64,000 bases of DNA from Sepioteuthis lessoniana (GCA_963585895.1 OY757904.1:69890365-69954364); one strand, 5' to 3'; shown: positions 33,861 to 45,970, numbered from the stretch's first letter. Notes: generated by a model from the sequence alone, not told the origin. Numbers and translations are program-made.

Positions 33861-34194
33861 CCGTGGGGAGACAAATAAAAACTTATATCGAGAAAGAGGT
33901 AGGGAGAATATATCTTCACAAATATTTTTAGGTATGTTTTCATGCACAAACACATATTTGTGTCTATTGTGCTTTTTTATTTTCTTTTCATTTCGTATTC
34001 TTTATTTCAGTGTGCTTTCAAAATATTATGAGAAATCTCCAGATATAGATCACGCCTCTGTTTTGCGAAGGTTTTGCCGTCATCATTTGCTACAAAAAAT
34101 GAAAAATAACTAGAGATATTTTGACACAAATCACTGTGTATAGGGATTTAAAACAATGTAATACATTGTTGCATGTTGGTAATGTTATTTCACT
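33861..34194. other. Unassigned AT-rich DNA
   Basis: Nothing recognised. Confidence 0.4.
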
Positions 34195-34740
34195 TTAAGG
34201 AGTTAAACGCATTAGCTGATGGTTTTCACTGGAGTTTCAGTGACTGCATGTCTATTCAGGTCTCAATGACTTTTCTAAGTATTCTGACTGACTTCAACAA
34301 TATTGTAGTTTTGATGCCCGCTGCTCGTTCTCCGATTTCTAACTCCTTTTAGGCCCCCTTACCAAGCATTTGTGGATCGTTCCATGCGAATCAATTACAA
34401 TTTATATCACCGTCACGTCTATCTTCCATTTTTTTTAGTTCTCTGGTAAAGTCTAATGGGTTTGTCTTTTTTTTGTTGTTTTCTTTCATTGATCCTCCAG
34501 AACCGCAAGGTACACTATTTTTTGGGTTCTGTTTTTCTGTAAACTATCACACCGTCCACTCTTCTAGCTGGGATTAGTGATCTGCTTGAATCTCACATTT
34601 TCAGAATAATTGCTTCTCTAATTCTCCAGGATAATTTTGTCTTGTACAAAAAACAATTGGTAGTATAGGCAAATTTCAATTCCGTTGAGAACTTCCTGAG
34701 GATCACGTCCCCCACCAAGTTATGTCTAGTCTACTTCATA
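34195..34740 (-). mobile_element. R4/Dong-like LINE 3' fragment, copy d
   Basis: GCATTAGCTGATGGTTTTCA at the low end and ACAATATTGTAGTTTTGATG match the 3' region of the other copies. It is more diverged, with no readable frame. No clear TTA tract remains at its 3' end. Confidence 0.72.
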
Positions 34741-34992
34741 TTTTTATTAATAAATTGGAATCTTAAAGAAGAGGGAAAATTGTTTATAGTATATCGGAAT
34801 ACTTGATGAACTGAATTGTATGTATTGCATAGCAATATTTAAACTTGTTTACGGTGTGCAAGCCAATGATTAATATTAAGCACAATTATTTGTGTTATAT
34901 ATCAATGCTTGGAAATCATTTTTGTGTGTGCATACAAATGAGTTATAAACAATCTTTTAAAACAAAGTTACCAACAAACTATTCTCTGACAA

Positions 34993-34997
<5 letters not shown>

Positions 34998-35029
<32 letters not shown>
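34998..35029. repeat. (AT)n tract
   Basis: Pure AT tract. Confidence 0.95.
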
Positions 35030-35034
<5 letters not shown>

Positions 35035-36200
35035 AATGAATATTATTAAATTCAAGGCCTTTTAACGGCCACCATTGTTCAAATGGTGCCAAAATACTCC
35101 TGAAGACCATAGCTGCAAACATAAGTTAGATTTCTTGTGACTAACCTATCTTTTAAAAATAACAACTTCAAATAATTTACAATAATCTTGAAATCTTGAG
35201 GATTCTCCCATATTACAAAAATGTCCAGCATTTCCTTCTCAGTTTGTTTAGGCTATGTGTCAGACAAAATAAGCAGAAAAAACTGTCTTGCTAAGATGTC
35301 TGCTGAAATGAAGTGAAGATTATTCAACAAATCAATGATTCTGATATGATTACGACTGCCATTGATAATCTTCTGCACTTGACTAGGATATAATTCGATG
35401 TTCATTCAATAAATATTGGAATTTAAGAAAAAGACAAATATTTTTTCAGAAATTTGCTTCCGTAAATGTAATTACTGTATTGTTTTGAATTGATTTATGG
35501 CAAAAATTATTTTAATCTAGCATAAACATTTTCCTGCTCTTCTTAATGGGATAACCAAAGAGATATCTCCAGACTTGTAAACAGATAGATCATCAAGTTC
35601 TTTCGTGGCTGAGACATAAAAACCATGTGAAATCTATAGAATAATTGGTGACGTGTACCTGAAAGGAAGAAAAAATTCATAAATTGGCTAAACATGGGTT
35701 TTTCAAAACGAGTATGTGTCAAAAAGACAGTCCATGGATTCAAGACACACTGCCCAAAAAGAAAAATGTTCAGGGTGCAATGGTCTATAAAGAAGATAAT
35801 GTTGATCGTCTCCTAGGGCATGCAATGACGCATCACAATTGATTTCTTTGCTTCTTATAGCAAACTACCGAAGTATCTCATTTACTTAATGACCACCGTA
35901 TATTACTTGCGTAATGTCCAGTTTAATTATGATTTTTTTTTATTCCTACAGGTTTCTTAATCTTTCAACATGACTGAGATTATACATGTTTTTTTAGTCA
36001 CATTTTTCAGTCTAATGTCATCCTCTTGTTTGTTTTACTCAAACTTCTGCCACTGTATCATCCGGCCTTTTTCATAGCTAGCAAAATGAGAATAACACTT
36101 GGATTGAAAGATTTGATTAAGAAAACCCCTGAATGTAATTGATTACAAATTACTCCAGGCAAAGGCAGTGTACCTATAATTGCCGTTTAGTTTGTTGGTT
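35030..36200. other. Unassigned AT-rich DNA
   Basis: No gene or repeat family recognised. Confidence 0.45.
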
Positions 36201-36204
36201 TTGT

Positions 36205-36945
36205 TTAAAGGCATATTAACCGTTCTTGGTTACTTTATCATATTTACCAACCCCTTCGCTCGGCAGGATATGACACAAGGTCAATTTTTAAGCGGAGTTT
36301 AACAGGTTCGAATTGAGAGTTTTCCTTCTCCTAGACTAGTTGCCTCACCAAAGCTGAAGAACCTAGTCTGCCCTACTATTTACCGATAGCTGGAGAGAGA
36401 ATAATTGGATTCATACCTTCCCCGAGGCTATTAGTACTATGTGAAATGTATTCAGTCTCGTCCAGGATTTGAACTCGTGTCGCCGTGTCCATTTTCTGCG
36501 ACGATAACCATTACACCATGGTCACCTCCATTCATGGCTACTTTATGCCAAATTTTGTTTTTACACCCGTAAATTAAATGTATCATTTGTAAACGTAGAG
36601 TTTGTAGGAAACATTACTTTTTTTAGCAAGCCAAAGTTCATTTGCTGGCACAAAAATTATGGTTTCAAGTATTTTGATCCAAATATGATATATAATATTG
36701 ATATATAGTAAAAGATTGAGTTGTTTCATTTGACCCAAACATGGAACCCTAACAGTTTCTACCACTTTGAGTCAGGGTAGACTTGGGAATAATGGCAATG
36801 GAGTGGTGCTCACCATTTCTGAAAGCTTCAAGACTGGCGCATCACCATCAGATTGTTTATTGTCATGTCTAAGACACTCATTTAGGGTTTTTCTCTTTTT
36901 CAGCAGTGCAGCGAGCGTATACTACAGCCCCAGACGACTATGCTG
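36205..36945 (+). mobile_element. Family C copy interrupted by SINE-B
   Basis: The head (AAAGGCATATTAACCGTTCT) is broken at about 36237. It resumes at about 36537 with CTACTTTATGCCAAATTTTG, which is the normal continuation of the head. The tail lies at 36760-36945 (TGAGTCAGGGTAGACTTGGG to CAGCCCCAGACGACTATG). Confidence 0.75.
36228..36547 (-). mobile_element. SINE-B inserted in family C, minus strand
   Basis: The minus strand reads the tRNA-like head (CATGGTGTAATGGTTATCGT, GAGTTCAAATCC) and body to CCGAGCGAAGGGGTTGG. TGGTTACTTTAT before and TGGCTACTTTAT after form a probable target-site duplication with one mismatch. Confidence 0.9.
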
Positions 36946-38029
36946 GAATAATATAGTTAAACTATTTTTATTTCAACATAATTTTGATTAGTATTTCGGT
37001 ATTAATCATATAGATAAAAAAATATACAAAACGCTCCAGACTTTTACCCGAGTTTTGAGTTCTATCCATGGTTCAAACATATTTTAGAAATTTGTTAGGA
37101 CCATATAATACCGAATTAAATACTAATAAGCCCAATAACTGTATTGGTCGCTAAACTAAGCATTTCAGGAAATCTAAAAATAGAAGAATATCCACTCGTA
37201 CAAGAATTAAAACAAAAACAACTTTTATCTACATTTTTGTCAATATCTAATGGGTCTGCATATTAGCTATTACCTTAATCATTAGCTGTCCAGAACGAAT
37301 GACGAACAGACTTAAACAAGTCATATTCCAACCTCTGAACTCATATTATCCGTCAAGAATTTCACGGTGATAGCCAAATTTTATCCTCAAAACAATTCAA
37401 GATTAGCACTCAAGTTATCAAATCAAACGAATACTAAAAAATTACGTAAACAGTGAACATAAAATGGTATAACAAAAATATATTTAATTATGGCTCAATG
37501 TAGAATATATGAAAAAATATTCGTTTAACTCAACCTCTTGTTATTTATTTGCATTTGTTTATTTCATTTTATACTTAATTTTAACACCTAATCTATATCA
37601 TAACAGCGGAAAGTCTTTTCTGCTGAATACAATTCTTAACAATATTTTGTAACGAACGTGTCACAGATAATTTACAAAACTTATACAATCCTCATAAAAC
37701 ATAATTATTCTTTTAAAAACGAAGCAATATTGATTTCTTGTAAATAATTTTAATCAAATAGAAATAAATGGAGCCACATGATTGTGTACACAATATTTGT
37801 ATTAGAATTAGTTACTTGAAATCGTATAACTGATTGACCCCGCCTTTCAAGAAATAAATTACTTAAGCATCAACTTATTCAAAAAAGTATTTGTACGCTT
37901 TAGACCAACAAGGAAACTATAAAACGAAAGGTTAATAACTAATATTTGCGTCAGATAACAGATTGGTTGACCTGTTCTCAGAACTATTCGATTTTGAGTG
38001 AAACGAATTTTCTGAATAAAAGAATCATT
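36946..38029. other. Unassigned AT-rich DNA
   Basis: A TTAGTTACTTGAAATCGTATAACTG phrase (37800-37830) recalls the repeat at 9441-9740. Otherwise nothing is recognised. Confidence 0.4.
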
Positions 38030-38250
38030 CATACATCATCATCATCATGTCGTGCCACAAGTACAGATATCCCTGACCCTCTCTCGCCACTCCTCCTTAA
38101 CGTTCATCGCTTCTGGCAGATCGGCAGGGCTATATCTCGTATCATCACAGAGCTGCTGTATGTAGGTTCGCTCTGGTAGCCCTGCTTTGCCTCAGCCATG
38201 TGCATGGGTCCATATGAGAACATCCCTTACGAGCTCGGTGTCTATTTATA
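38030..38250 (-). mobile_element. LINE-X 3' end fragment, minus strand
   Basis: (CAT)n at the low end, then the TACAGATATCCCTGACCCTC block and the GGCAGATCGGCAGGGCTATA block, ending near 38250. Frame broken. Confidence 0.82.
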
Positions 38251-38323
38251 CGGATTTTAGCGGTCATCTTCTCCAAGATTGCTCTATTGGTTTTAATAAA
38301 ACTTCGAAGGAATACTGAAAAGG

Positions 38324-38863
38324 ATGGAAAAATATCAAACATTATATCGAAATCGATTAATCAATCAGGCAGACATTAACAGACAGACAGACAGAGAGAC
38401 AGTGACAGAGAAAAACAAACAGATAGTGAGAAAAATAGATGGAAGAGAATGGTTGAGAGAAGAAGCATTAAATATGATAAATAGCGGATTAGAACGGTTG
38501 AGGGAGACGGTGAAAAAGAGGCAAAGGTCACATGTAACAACCACTATGACATGCTGGCAACTGATACACGTTTACACACCAACACCTTCAAAGAGGAGCA
38601 AGGAAAAAAAGACGAAAAGATTGGAGGAAATCATTTTTAAAATATCGTATGATATGCCAAGACAAACATCTTCAAGGAGAAATTGTCTCCTTAGGGTTAA
38701 AAACCAAATTTGCATAAATGTTAATTTTATCAATAAAAACATTTTTGCCATAGGTAAAAGAAAATATTTGGAAACATTTGACATAAAATATCTTTCAGTA
38801 AACTATAAAGACTTCAGAGGCACTTGTAAACACCACAAGAGCGAAAAGCTTCGAATAAAATAA
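38324..38863 (+). CDS. Longest open frame of the window (179 codons), unrecognised
   Basis: The frame runs from ATG 38324 to TAA after codon 179 (38861-38863). The predicted product is basic and hydrophilic, with NRQTDRETVTEKNKQIV near residues 19-35 coded by a CAGA-type microsatellite. No signal peptide, membrane segment or known domain is visible, and cysteines are few and unpatterned. With an AT-rich random background a frame this long is unlikely, but the coding strand is A-rich, which lowers stop frequency a little. It lies about 75 bp downstream of a LINE-X fragment on the opposite strand. It may be a chance frame, a piece of an unknown element, or a real exon. I do not assign a function. 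Confidence 0.15.
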   Translation: MEKYQTLYRNRLINQADINRQTDRETVTEKNKQIVRKIDGREWLREEALNMINSGLERLRETVKKRQRSHVTTTMTCWQLIHVYTPTPSKRSKEKKTKRLEEIIFKISYDMPRQTSSRRNCLLRVKNQICINVNFINKNIFAIGKRKYLETFDIKYLSVNYKDFRGTCKHHKSEKLRIK

Positions 38864-40617
38864 CACAACTTGTTATATCAAATGATACTTTGATTTGAAC
38901 CATGTGACAAGAAGCTGGTAAGATATCAGGAACTGGAGATAAAGAGTTCTGCCTTTCCTGAATAGAAGATATGTCTGTCACCTCTGGTTCTGCAATGCGA
39001 TTTGCCACGTTTTGATATATTTCCACTTCGACCTAAAACGGAAGTGAGTTAACGTATCAGCAAATACGCGTGCGTGGCAAGTAGGTTTGATAAGGACGTG
39101 TAAGACATTGTCTTTTCATTATAAAAACACAATCGTAGCGGGTTGACTGTAGTTGACCCAACCATTACAGTCGACGTCACATCAATTTGCTATCTCATCC
39201 GGTAAGATTCAAATCCGGTTGCTGCCATATCCAGCCATCTTAAGGAATTTTGTTGATTAAAGCTGAGCGCTCATAAATCCACTTTAAACGGCCAGTATCT
39301 CGTGAAAATAGCACATATTGTGAAGTCAATGATGTGAAAATTGTTTACAAGTAACGCATCTTAAAGTTTTCTGATCGATTTTTTTGGGAGAAATAATTTT
39401 TATTTGAATATCCAAAATGATTTATTTATTGAATGTTTCTAATATTTGCAGTAACATACTTGATATAACTTGAATGAATTTCAGGCCAAGAACTAATATT
39501 TTCGAAATAGACTCACATTCCTACATATTATATGTTTTGTTTGTGGATTGTTCTTTTTAACTAGCTTAATTCTGTTAATAAAATCTTACATCGAACTCAA
39601 TGTTTGAGGCCATTTCATCATGAAAATACGTGGCAAATCGTAACCATCCTTTAAAACTTAATAAATTGTCTTTCTGAAAAATAACTTGTATAATTTAAAT
39701 CCCTTTGATAATTTGGAAAAAAATCAATTTATGTGGAAACTGTAATTATTAAGAATATGGGCCAAATAAATTAAAATTTCCATTTCTCGGGTTTGTTTTG
39801 GTTTCTAGGTTTAATGACACGTCAATCGTCTTATGATATTAACTGTCAAACGGCAACTGTGGTACTAATTAATCTATCGCGGTAAGCGAGGGCAAAGGGG
39901 GTTCATAGCTTTCTTAAGTGTTCAAAAAAGTGATCGTAATAGCGCGACTGGTGATAGAATTGGCTTAATACAATATCACAGTGCTGTAGGTTTGACACTA
40001 CACTCCGGGGTAATCTTCCTTCTGCAATAGAAATAATAATACTCATGATAATACTCATGATTATACACCCACTAAATAAATTTATTGTCAAATTTTACTA
40101 ATAAAAACGTGACAAAATCAACATTGTCCATATTCAAATCCCAATGAGTGGCATTATTAGAAAATGTGGAAGGATATTATAAGAGAATTTAAAAGAAAAT
40201 GAATTATAAGATCATATTTGAAAAATTACCCCAAACAAAAAATAAATAAAAAAAATAACAAGAGATTAACTCCAACCATCTTCTGCATTTTAAAACATGA
40301 TTCCTAATTCCATGTTTCCCTAGGTGGTGTAATGTTTGATCTATTGCTGATTATTTTAAGCACTTATAATTATAACAGTCCGATTCTAGGGTAGGTTTAA
40401 CAAAATTTCGTCTTTATTTCTTTAAATGAAATGAGGGTCTTAAAGTAAAGATAAAAACGAATTTGGCCAAAAATAAAAACAATTTTAATTATGAAGATGA
40501 GTGGCAATTTTCAATTGAAAATTGTTCAACTCAAGTAGAAATTATGGAGTTTTATTATCAGACTGCATTAGCTGTTAGAGGATGAATTTAGAGTAGAAAA
40601 ACTGTATACAATATATA
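38864..40617. other. Unassigned AT-rich DNA
   Basis: A weak tRNA-like box B (AAGATTCAAATCCGGTTGCT) occurs near 39206-39230, and a family-C-head-like phrase (AATGACACGTCAATCGTC) near 39812. Nothing else is recognised. Confidence 0.4.
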
Positions 40618-41666
40618 TACGTAGTGCATTCAATACGTTTCCAGACTTTTTTTGGTACCGGCATTTAAAATTGACGTAGACTCTTGATAATTCAGTATGT
40701 TATAGCTATACATCTTATGCGATGACTGACCAATTTTTATGATTTCAGGTTTATGTGAACAGCTACAGCAGGAATTGGAATACACCCTACTAAAGCCTGA
40801 TTATCACAGCTGGTCAATTTCACAAATGCAATCTAGACGTGAGGAAGAACGATATGCAATAAAATTGTTTTAAACTTGGAAAAAATACCAGAGAAACGTA
40901 TGGTATGCTTCAGGCTGCTTTTTGACCATCTTGCATGAATCGGGCATCAGTTTTGAGTGGCATAAGAGATTTAAGGAAGGCAGGGAGTCTGTGAGGAATG
41001 ATGAGAGGAGTGGGAGGAGTAAGAAAGTCAATACACCAGTGTTGATTAGCCAAAGGGTTAGGATTAGGGTTACAATGTTGAGGTTCTAAGGGAGTTCATG
41101 AAAGATTCCGTCAGAAGAGGCCAGCACACTTCAAATCGGGTCACTGGTATTTCCACGAGGACAATGCACCAGTCCACAGCTCCATCTTCGTCACAGACTA
41201 TTTGACCAAGATGGGCATCAAGACAGTTCCTCAGCCTCCTTATAGTCCAGACCTTGCTCCCTGTGATTTTATGTTATGAGGCCTTCCAGAAGTTGTTGGA
41301 ACGAGATTACTTCGAAGGGACAAGAGTTTCTTGTGTGTACTATCTCTTATGCCACTCAAAAACTGATGCTCGATTCATGCAAGATGGTCCAAAAGCAATC
41401 TGAAGCATTCCATACATTTCTGTGGCATTTTTTCTAAGTTTAAAACAGAATTCTATTGCATATCGTTCTTCTAAAGTTTCAGAGTGCATTTTTGAAATTC
41501 AGCCGCTTTGACCATCAGGCTTTAGTAGGTTGTATTCCAATTCCTACTGTTGCTCTTCATGTGAATGTGAAAGATGTATAGCAATAACATACTGAATTTG
41601 TCAAGTGTCTATGACAATGTTAAATGCCATACGGTAAAAGTCTGGAAACTTATCGTATGCACCTCG

Positions 41667-41668
<2 letters not shown>
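40618..41668 (+). mobile_element. Fold-back mariner with two 5' ends
   Basis: The left part (40618-41343) is a plus-strand mariner: inverted repeat from 40620, leader, N-terminal codons, the family deletion with a GGGTTAGGATTAGGGTTA run at 41057-41074, then VLREF-type and SPDLAPCDF codons, a further deletion, and the C-terminal codons to TGTGTGTACTATC. Instead of the 3' inverted repeat, sequence from about 41342 is the 5' end again in opposite orientation (TCTCTTATGCCACTCAAAAA to the inverted repeat at 41626-41666). Both termini are therefore 5' termini. TA flanks both sides. Confidence 0.86.

Positions 41669-41746
<78 letters not shown>
41668..41746. repeat. (AT)n tract between mariner and family D
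   Basis: Interrupted AT tract that begins at the mariner target TA. Confidence 0.97.
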
Positions 41747-41749
<3 letters not shown>

Positions 41750-41752
41750 TTT

Positions 41753-41893
41753 GGTCCAGTTAAACCGGAGTTGGGAGTAATTCCATCAGGACAAGAAGTT
41801 ATTCAAGCATGAATATTTAAAATTTTCCTGTAAAGAGCTCAATGTACCAATAATACAGAGCAATAAATTCTTTAAGAAAAACAACGAACCCGG
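41753..41893 (+). repeat. Family D, left arm
   Basis: GGTCCAGTTAAACCGGAGTT to AAAAACAACGAACCCGG is nearly identical to the reverse complement of 42906-43045. I see only a handful of differences over about 140 bp. Confidence 0.9.
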
Positions 41894-42002
41894 TCACATA
41901 GGATTATAAATTTATTTCAATCCTGTTACGCATTTTGAAGTTTTCAAAAACACGAAAAAAGTAACAGGACTTCTTCAGATCTTTTGATAAAAAAATTGAA
42001 TA
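41894..42002 (+). repeat. Family D interior with nested hairpin
   Basis: TCCTGTTAC (about 41925) pairs with GTAACAGGA (about 41964), and inside it TTTTGAA pairs with TTCAAAA over a 3-nt loop. The stretch ends at the sequence gap. Confidence 0.65.
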
Positions 42003-42202
42003 NNNNNNNNNNNNNNNNNNNNNNNNNNNNNNNNNNNNNNNNNNNNNNNNNNNNNNNNNNNNNNNNNNNNNNNNNNNNNNNNNNNNNNNNNNNNNNNNNN
42101 NNNNNNNNNNNNNNNNNNNNNNNNNNNNNNNNNNNNNNNNNNNNNNNNNNNNNNNNNNNNNNNNNNNNNNNNNNNNNNNNNNNNNNNNNNNNNNNNNNNN
42201 NN
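42003..42202. other. Assembly gap, 200 N
   Basis: Exactly 200 ambiguous bases, the usual placeholder for a scaffold gap of unknown size. Confidence 0.99.
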
Positions 42203-42221
42203 TAGTCGCACAAAGCGCCTA

Positions 42222-42362
<141 letters not shown>

Positions 42363-42798
42363 ATTTATTTATGTATGTAATGATTACAGGAAATCTCCTA
42401 TGAAATCCAAGATCAATGATTTTTTTTTATAACTGTTACACTGGAATCTCTGTCTACGATTAGACAATGGTATCTTTGCTAGCTCATGAAAATAAATTAA
42501 ATGTATTTCAAACTTGAGAAATGAAATAAAATTTCAACTATTGTCTAAATAGATGTTCATGACCCCCAAGTTTCTTTTAATGATATCTTTATACTGGAGT
42601 TTTTATTCTTGAACTTTCTTTTGAGTGAGAGTACAGAATCTGTTTTGGGAGTCTACAGTCCTTAAGTATGTTCGAGTCGTCAGCCCATCTTAGGTCACGT
42701 AAGGCGAGATATCGTACATACCAAGTAGTATCTAAACTACTCTGGATGAATTTATTTGGGAAAATTCACCACCATTCTGCATGTAATATTATACGCAT

Positions 42799-42800
<2 letters not shown>
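42363..42800. other. Unassigned AT-rich DNA
   Basis: Nothing recognised between the gap-side microsatellite and the next AT tract. Confidence 0.45.

Positions 42801-42874
<74 letters not shown>
42801..42874. repeat. (AT)n tract
   Basis: Pure AT tract, 37 units. Confidence 0.97.
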
Positions 42875-42875
<1 letters not shown>

Positions 42876-42882
42876 TTTTTTT

Positions 42883-42930
42883 TTCTTTAAGAAAAACAAC
42901 GAAACTGGTTTCGTTGTTTTTCTTAAAGAA
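42883..42930. repeat. Perfect palindrome, 23-bp arms, 2-bp centre
   Basis: The arm 42883-42905 (TTCTTTAAGAAAAACAACGA, then AAC) is exactly complementary to 42908-42930. The same motif occurs singly in family D at about 41868-41886. Confidence 0.97.
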
Positions 42931-43044
42931 TTTATTGCTCTCTATTATTGGTAAATTGAGCTCTTTACCAGGAAACTTTAAATATTCATGCTTGAATAAC
43001 TTCTTGTCCTGATGGAATTACTCCCAACTCCGGTTTAACTGGAC

Positions 43045-43045
<1 letters not shown>
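42906..43045 (-). repeat. Family D, right arm
   Basis: Reverse complement of 41753-41893. It ends in GGACC, against an (AT)n tract, just as the left arm does. Confidence 0.9.
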
Positions 43046-43048
<3 letters not shown>

Positions 43049-43098
<50 letters not shown>

Positions 43099-43099
43099 C
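43049..43099. repeat. (AT)n tract
   Basis: AT tract with a few interruptions. Confidence 0.96.
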
Positions 43100-44387
43100 A
43101 TATATGGGGGGTGTAATTATTCCTTACTGTAGTTTTTGATTAAATCTATTAAACTATAATGAATATATAAATTAAAAATATGTTCTTGTTTTACGAACAA
43201 AAGAACGCACATTCGGATTGATTGAATGTAGAAATTGCTATCCGTTCCCCAATGATACGAAGGTGTCGAAAAAATCAAGAATATACACACCACTAAATCA
43301 GCTCACTTGAAATAGAGCAAAGGCAATTATTAAACAGAAGAAAATCTATTTAATTGCCAGGCTAGACAATTCATATATGTGTCACGCATCCATGTGTGGA
43401 GACATTTGGTGAAATTTGAAGCTTTTAGTTACAATTTGTTGGGATGTATTCCTTTAGATTTTAATTATGTCTTCATAGGTCTAATAGACTCAGGTATATT
43501 ATTCAGATCATATGAGCCCCTTTATGTTCGACATATGAACTTGTAAGAGATGCTGTGTTAGATCAGTTTGTCGAAACCCTCAACTCTGTCCCAGATGACC
43601 CAAGACTTGTTCCATAAACACACAGATTAACTTCTCTATACATTACTTGTGCCTCAGTTGGTAGGCGCAAACTCCAATAGACATAGATGGGACACTTTTC
43701 AAATTACACCTAATTCATTGTGGCTGTATCAATTGAACCAAATCTGTGAACAACCTTGCACGGTATCTTGGTAAATGTATTCACATAATGATACCAATAT
43801 GTTGTAGACTTCATAACCCATCACCCATTGACTATCATACGAGAAATGAGGAGCTACATTTTAGTCGTGGGTGTTGTTACTTCTTTGCACTTAAGTTCAT
43901 ATTGCTGCCTGTCAAGTTTATTTGTCGTGTAATTCTACTATAACAGGCTGGGATGATAAAGAAGTTATATAAAACTCTACTTGCACACATATACACTTAC
44001 ACGTTTTCTTCTGATTCAACCATTATTTTATGACAGTTGCGAGACATTTAGTCTAGATATCTATCTGACAGAACTCAATGCAAGGAAATAAGATTCATTG
44101 TATTCCCAAAGGTATATAACAATTACAGAAAAAACTACTCAAATATATAGATGAACCAAAACATGATAGCCAACAACGGACAAAGGCTGACAGCTATTTT
44201 CTTGTTACGAATAAGTATATCAGTTTATGACGTACATCAACAGGTAAGCAAGAATGTGTTATTTCATAGTTCCGGGTTGATTGTCGCAGTTACGGGTGAG
44301 AAGAAATATTTGAGTGAATTTTATGAAAGTCAGATGGGTATGGAAAAATCGAAAAACAAACAATTTTGGAATCGTACGGCTTTTGGG

Positions 44388-44388
<1 letters not shown>
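43100..44388. other. Mostly unassigned; one tRNA-like head
   Basis: TGCCTCAGTTGGTAGGCGCA (43651-43670) is a good box-A-like sequence, with a weak TTTTCAAATTACACC box B about 40 bp downstream. No other feature is recognised; the 65-codon frame at 43746 has no family signature. Confidence 0.4.

Positions 44389-44455
<67 letters not shown>
44389..44455. repeat. (AT)n tract
   Basis: Pure AT tract, which accounts for the Ile-Tyr repeats in the open frames across it. Confidence 0.97.
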
Positions 44456-44457
<2 letters not shown>

Positions 44458-44690
44458 CTCTTCTATCACCAGCAGAATGTGAAACAAATTATTCTCCTAG
44501 TTTAAAAACAGAGGTTTCCTTTTCCTAAACGAGTGTCCAACCAGGGCAATAGAAACCAGATTCTCCAACTAATTACCTAAAGCTTGGTGGAAGTGATGAA
44601 TTCATTCAATTTCAAAAATTATTAAGTGCGAAGTGAAACGGATTCAGCTTTAGACTGACTTGAACACGTGTGACCGACTCCATTTCTAGT
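44456..44690 (-). mobile_element. Degraded SINE-B, minus strand
   Basis: AACAGAGGTTTCCTTTTCCT, CAACCAGGGCAATAGAAACC and CTTGAACACGTGTGACCGAC follow SINE-B order on the minus strand. It starts at the AT tract. Confidence 0.6.
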
Positions 44691-45514
44691 TTTCAATTTT
44701 CCTGAGATAATATAAGAATTGACTCAAAGATATAAATTCCCTAATAATCTAAAAGCGAACGTCCAACGTATCAAGATACGGGTTTTAAACGAACCAAGAA
44801 ACGTTTTCTGTTATATGATTATCCTTAATAGCATTACTTATGTTGTAGGTGAACTAGGTGAATTATACTCAGAGAAGAATAAGTGCTTAATACATCTATT
44901 CAGCAACATTATTCAGTGCTAATGTATACATACAAAATAGTCACAGTACAATAAGTTCCAAACAATTAGGAAGGTAATTTACAAGAAATCCAGGGGTCAA
45001 AATGCAGCAAATGAAGTATGATCAATCCGAATATTAATAAGCTTATTAAATCAAAACTCGAAGTCTTTAATCGTTAGTTATTTATGGATATGTGACAGTC
45101 CATCTGGTCGAGTGTTGACGGAGTGTTTGGCCACTCTTCCACAAATTAAGAAATGCATTACACTTAAAAAATATTGATCATTGTTGCATATAGTTCAGCG
45201 TGGGTGTAAACCAGACAAAGTTCGTCCAAGCCAATTTCTATCTCCTAAGGTATATTAATATTCGCAACGTTATGATCTGAAAGAAAGCGCCTTTTTATTC
45301 ACGTTCAAGATACTTTGTTATGTAACAAGTATTTCAAAATCATAGTATACCATTTTTGTCATTATATACCGTTGAAGTATATTCTTGCCGGACCTTGTAT
45401 CAGAACACTGTTTCTGAATTTCTGTTGAGTGGTATCAGAAGTGAATTCCGTTGTTATAGCGGAAAAATGAAAATTTAAATCACCAAATCCAAACTCCATG
45501 TAGCTATTATTAGA
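44691..45514. other. Unassigned AT-rich DNA
   Basis: Nothing recognised. Confidence 0.45.
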
Positions 45515-45900
45515 CACAGTCGAATGCCAAATCCATTTTTAAACAAATAATCAGTTCTATTTCAAACAATTAAGTTTAGCATAAGAACACAGTTTCATTG
45601 TCAAAAACATTTCATTTTCAAGCTATTCAGTTTAGTCAGACAGTTCTAATTCAAACAATGCAGTTTAGCTTAATACGTAGTTTAGTTGTATTTAACACAT
45701 AGATAGGGTCCTATGAGGTGCTACCATTCCGAGCCAGACTGAACCTGGGAGCAATGTCAATGAATAGGTGCTCTGCATTCCCGAAAGCTTAAACAATACT
45801 GCATCTTCATGATCATATTGTTTTTGTTATATCCAGGAAACCCATCGGGGGGTACTGCTCTGCAGTTGGTGTATTCTACAGCCCCAACCGACTAGGCAAA
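45515..45900 (+). mobile_element. Family C copy
   Basis: Starts within the head (GAATGCCAAATCCATTTTTA). Two to three modules follow, and the tail runs from 45715 to CAGCCCCAACCGACTAGGCA at about 45898. Confidence 0.83.
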
Positions 45901-45934
45901 CAATAAAACGTGATGCCTACACACGCACAAACAC

Positions 45935-45935
45935 A

Positions 45936-45970
<35 letters not shown>

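Noticed and set aside
34845..35039. 64-codon frame ending in an AT tract
   Set aside because: No family signature; length is within chance and the end is microsatellite.
37040..37075. Mariner-like end (CTCCAGACTTTTACCCGA)
   Set aside because: The match covers only about 15 bp and there is no element beside it.
43651..43720. Possible tRNA gene (TGCCTCAGTTGGTAGGCGCA)
   Set aside because: The D-arm is good, but I could not find a matching acceptor stem or a good T-arm, so only tRNA-like ancestry is claimed.
44151..44528. 125-codon plus-strand frame with a start outside the repeat
   Set aside because: Half is Ile-Tyr from (AT)n and the remainder overlaps a minus-strand SINE-B remnant; no domain is visible.
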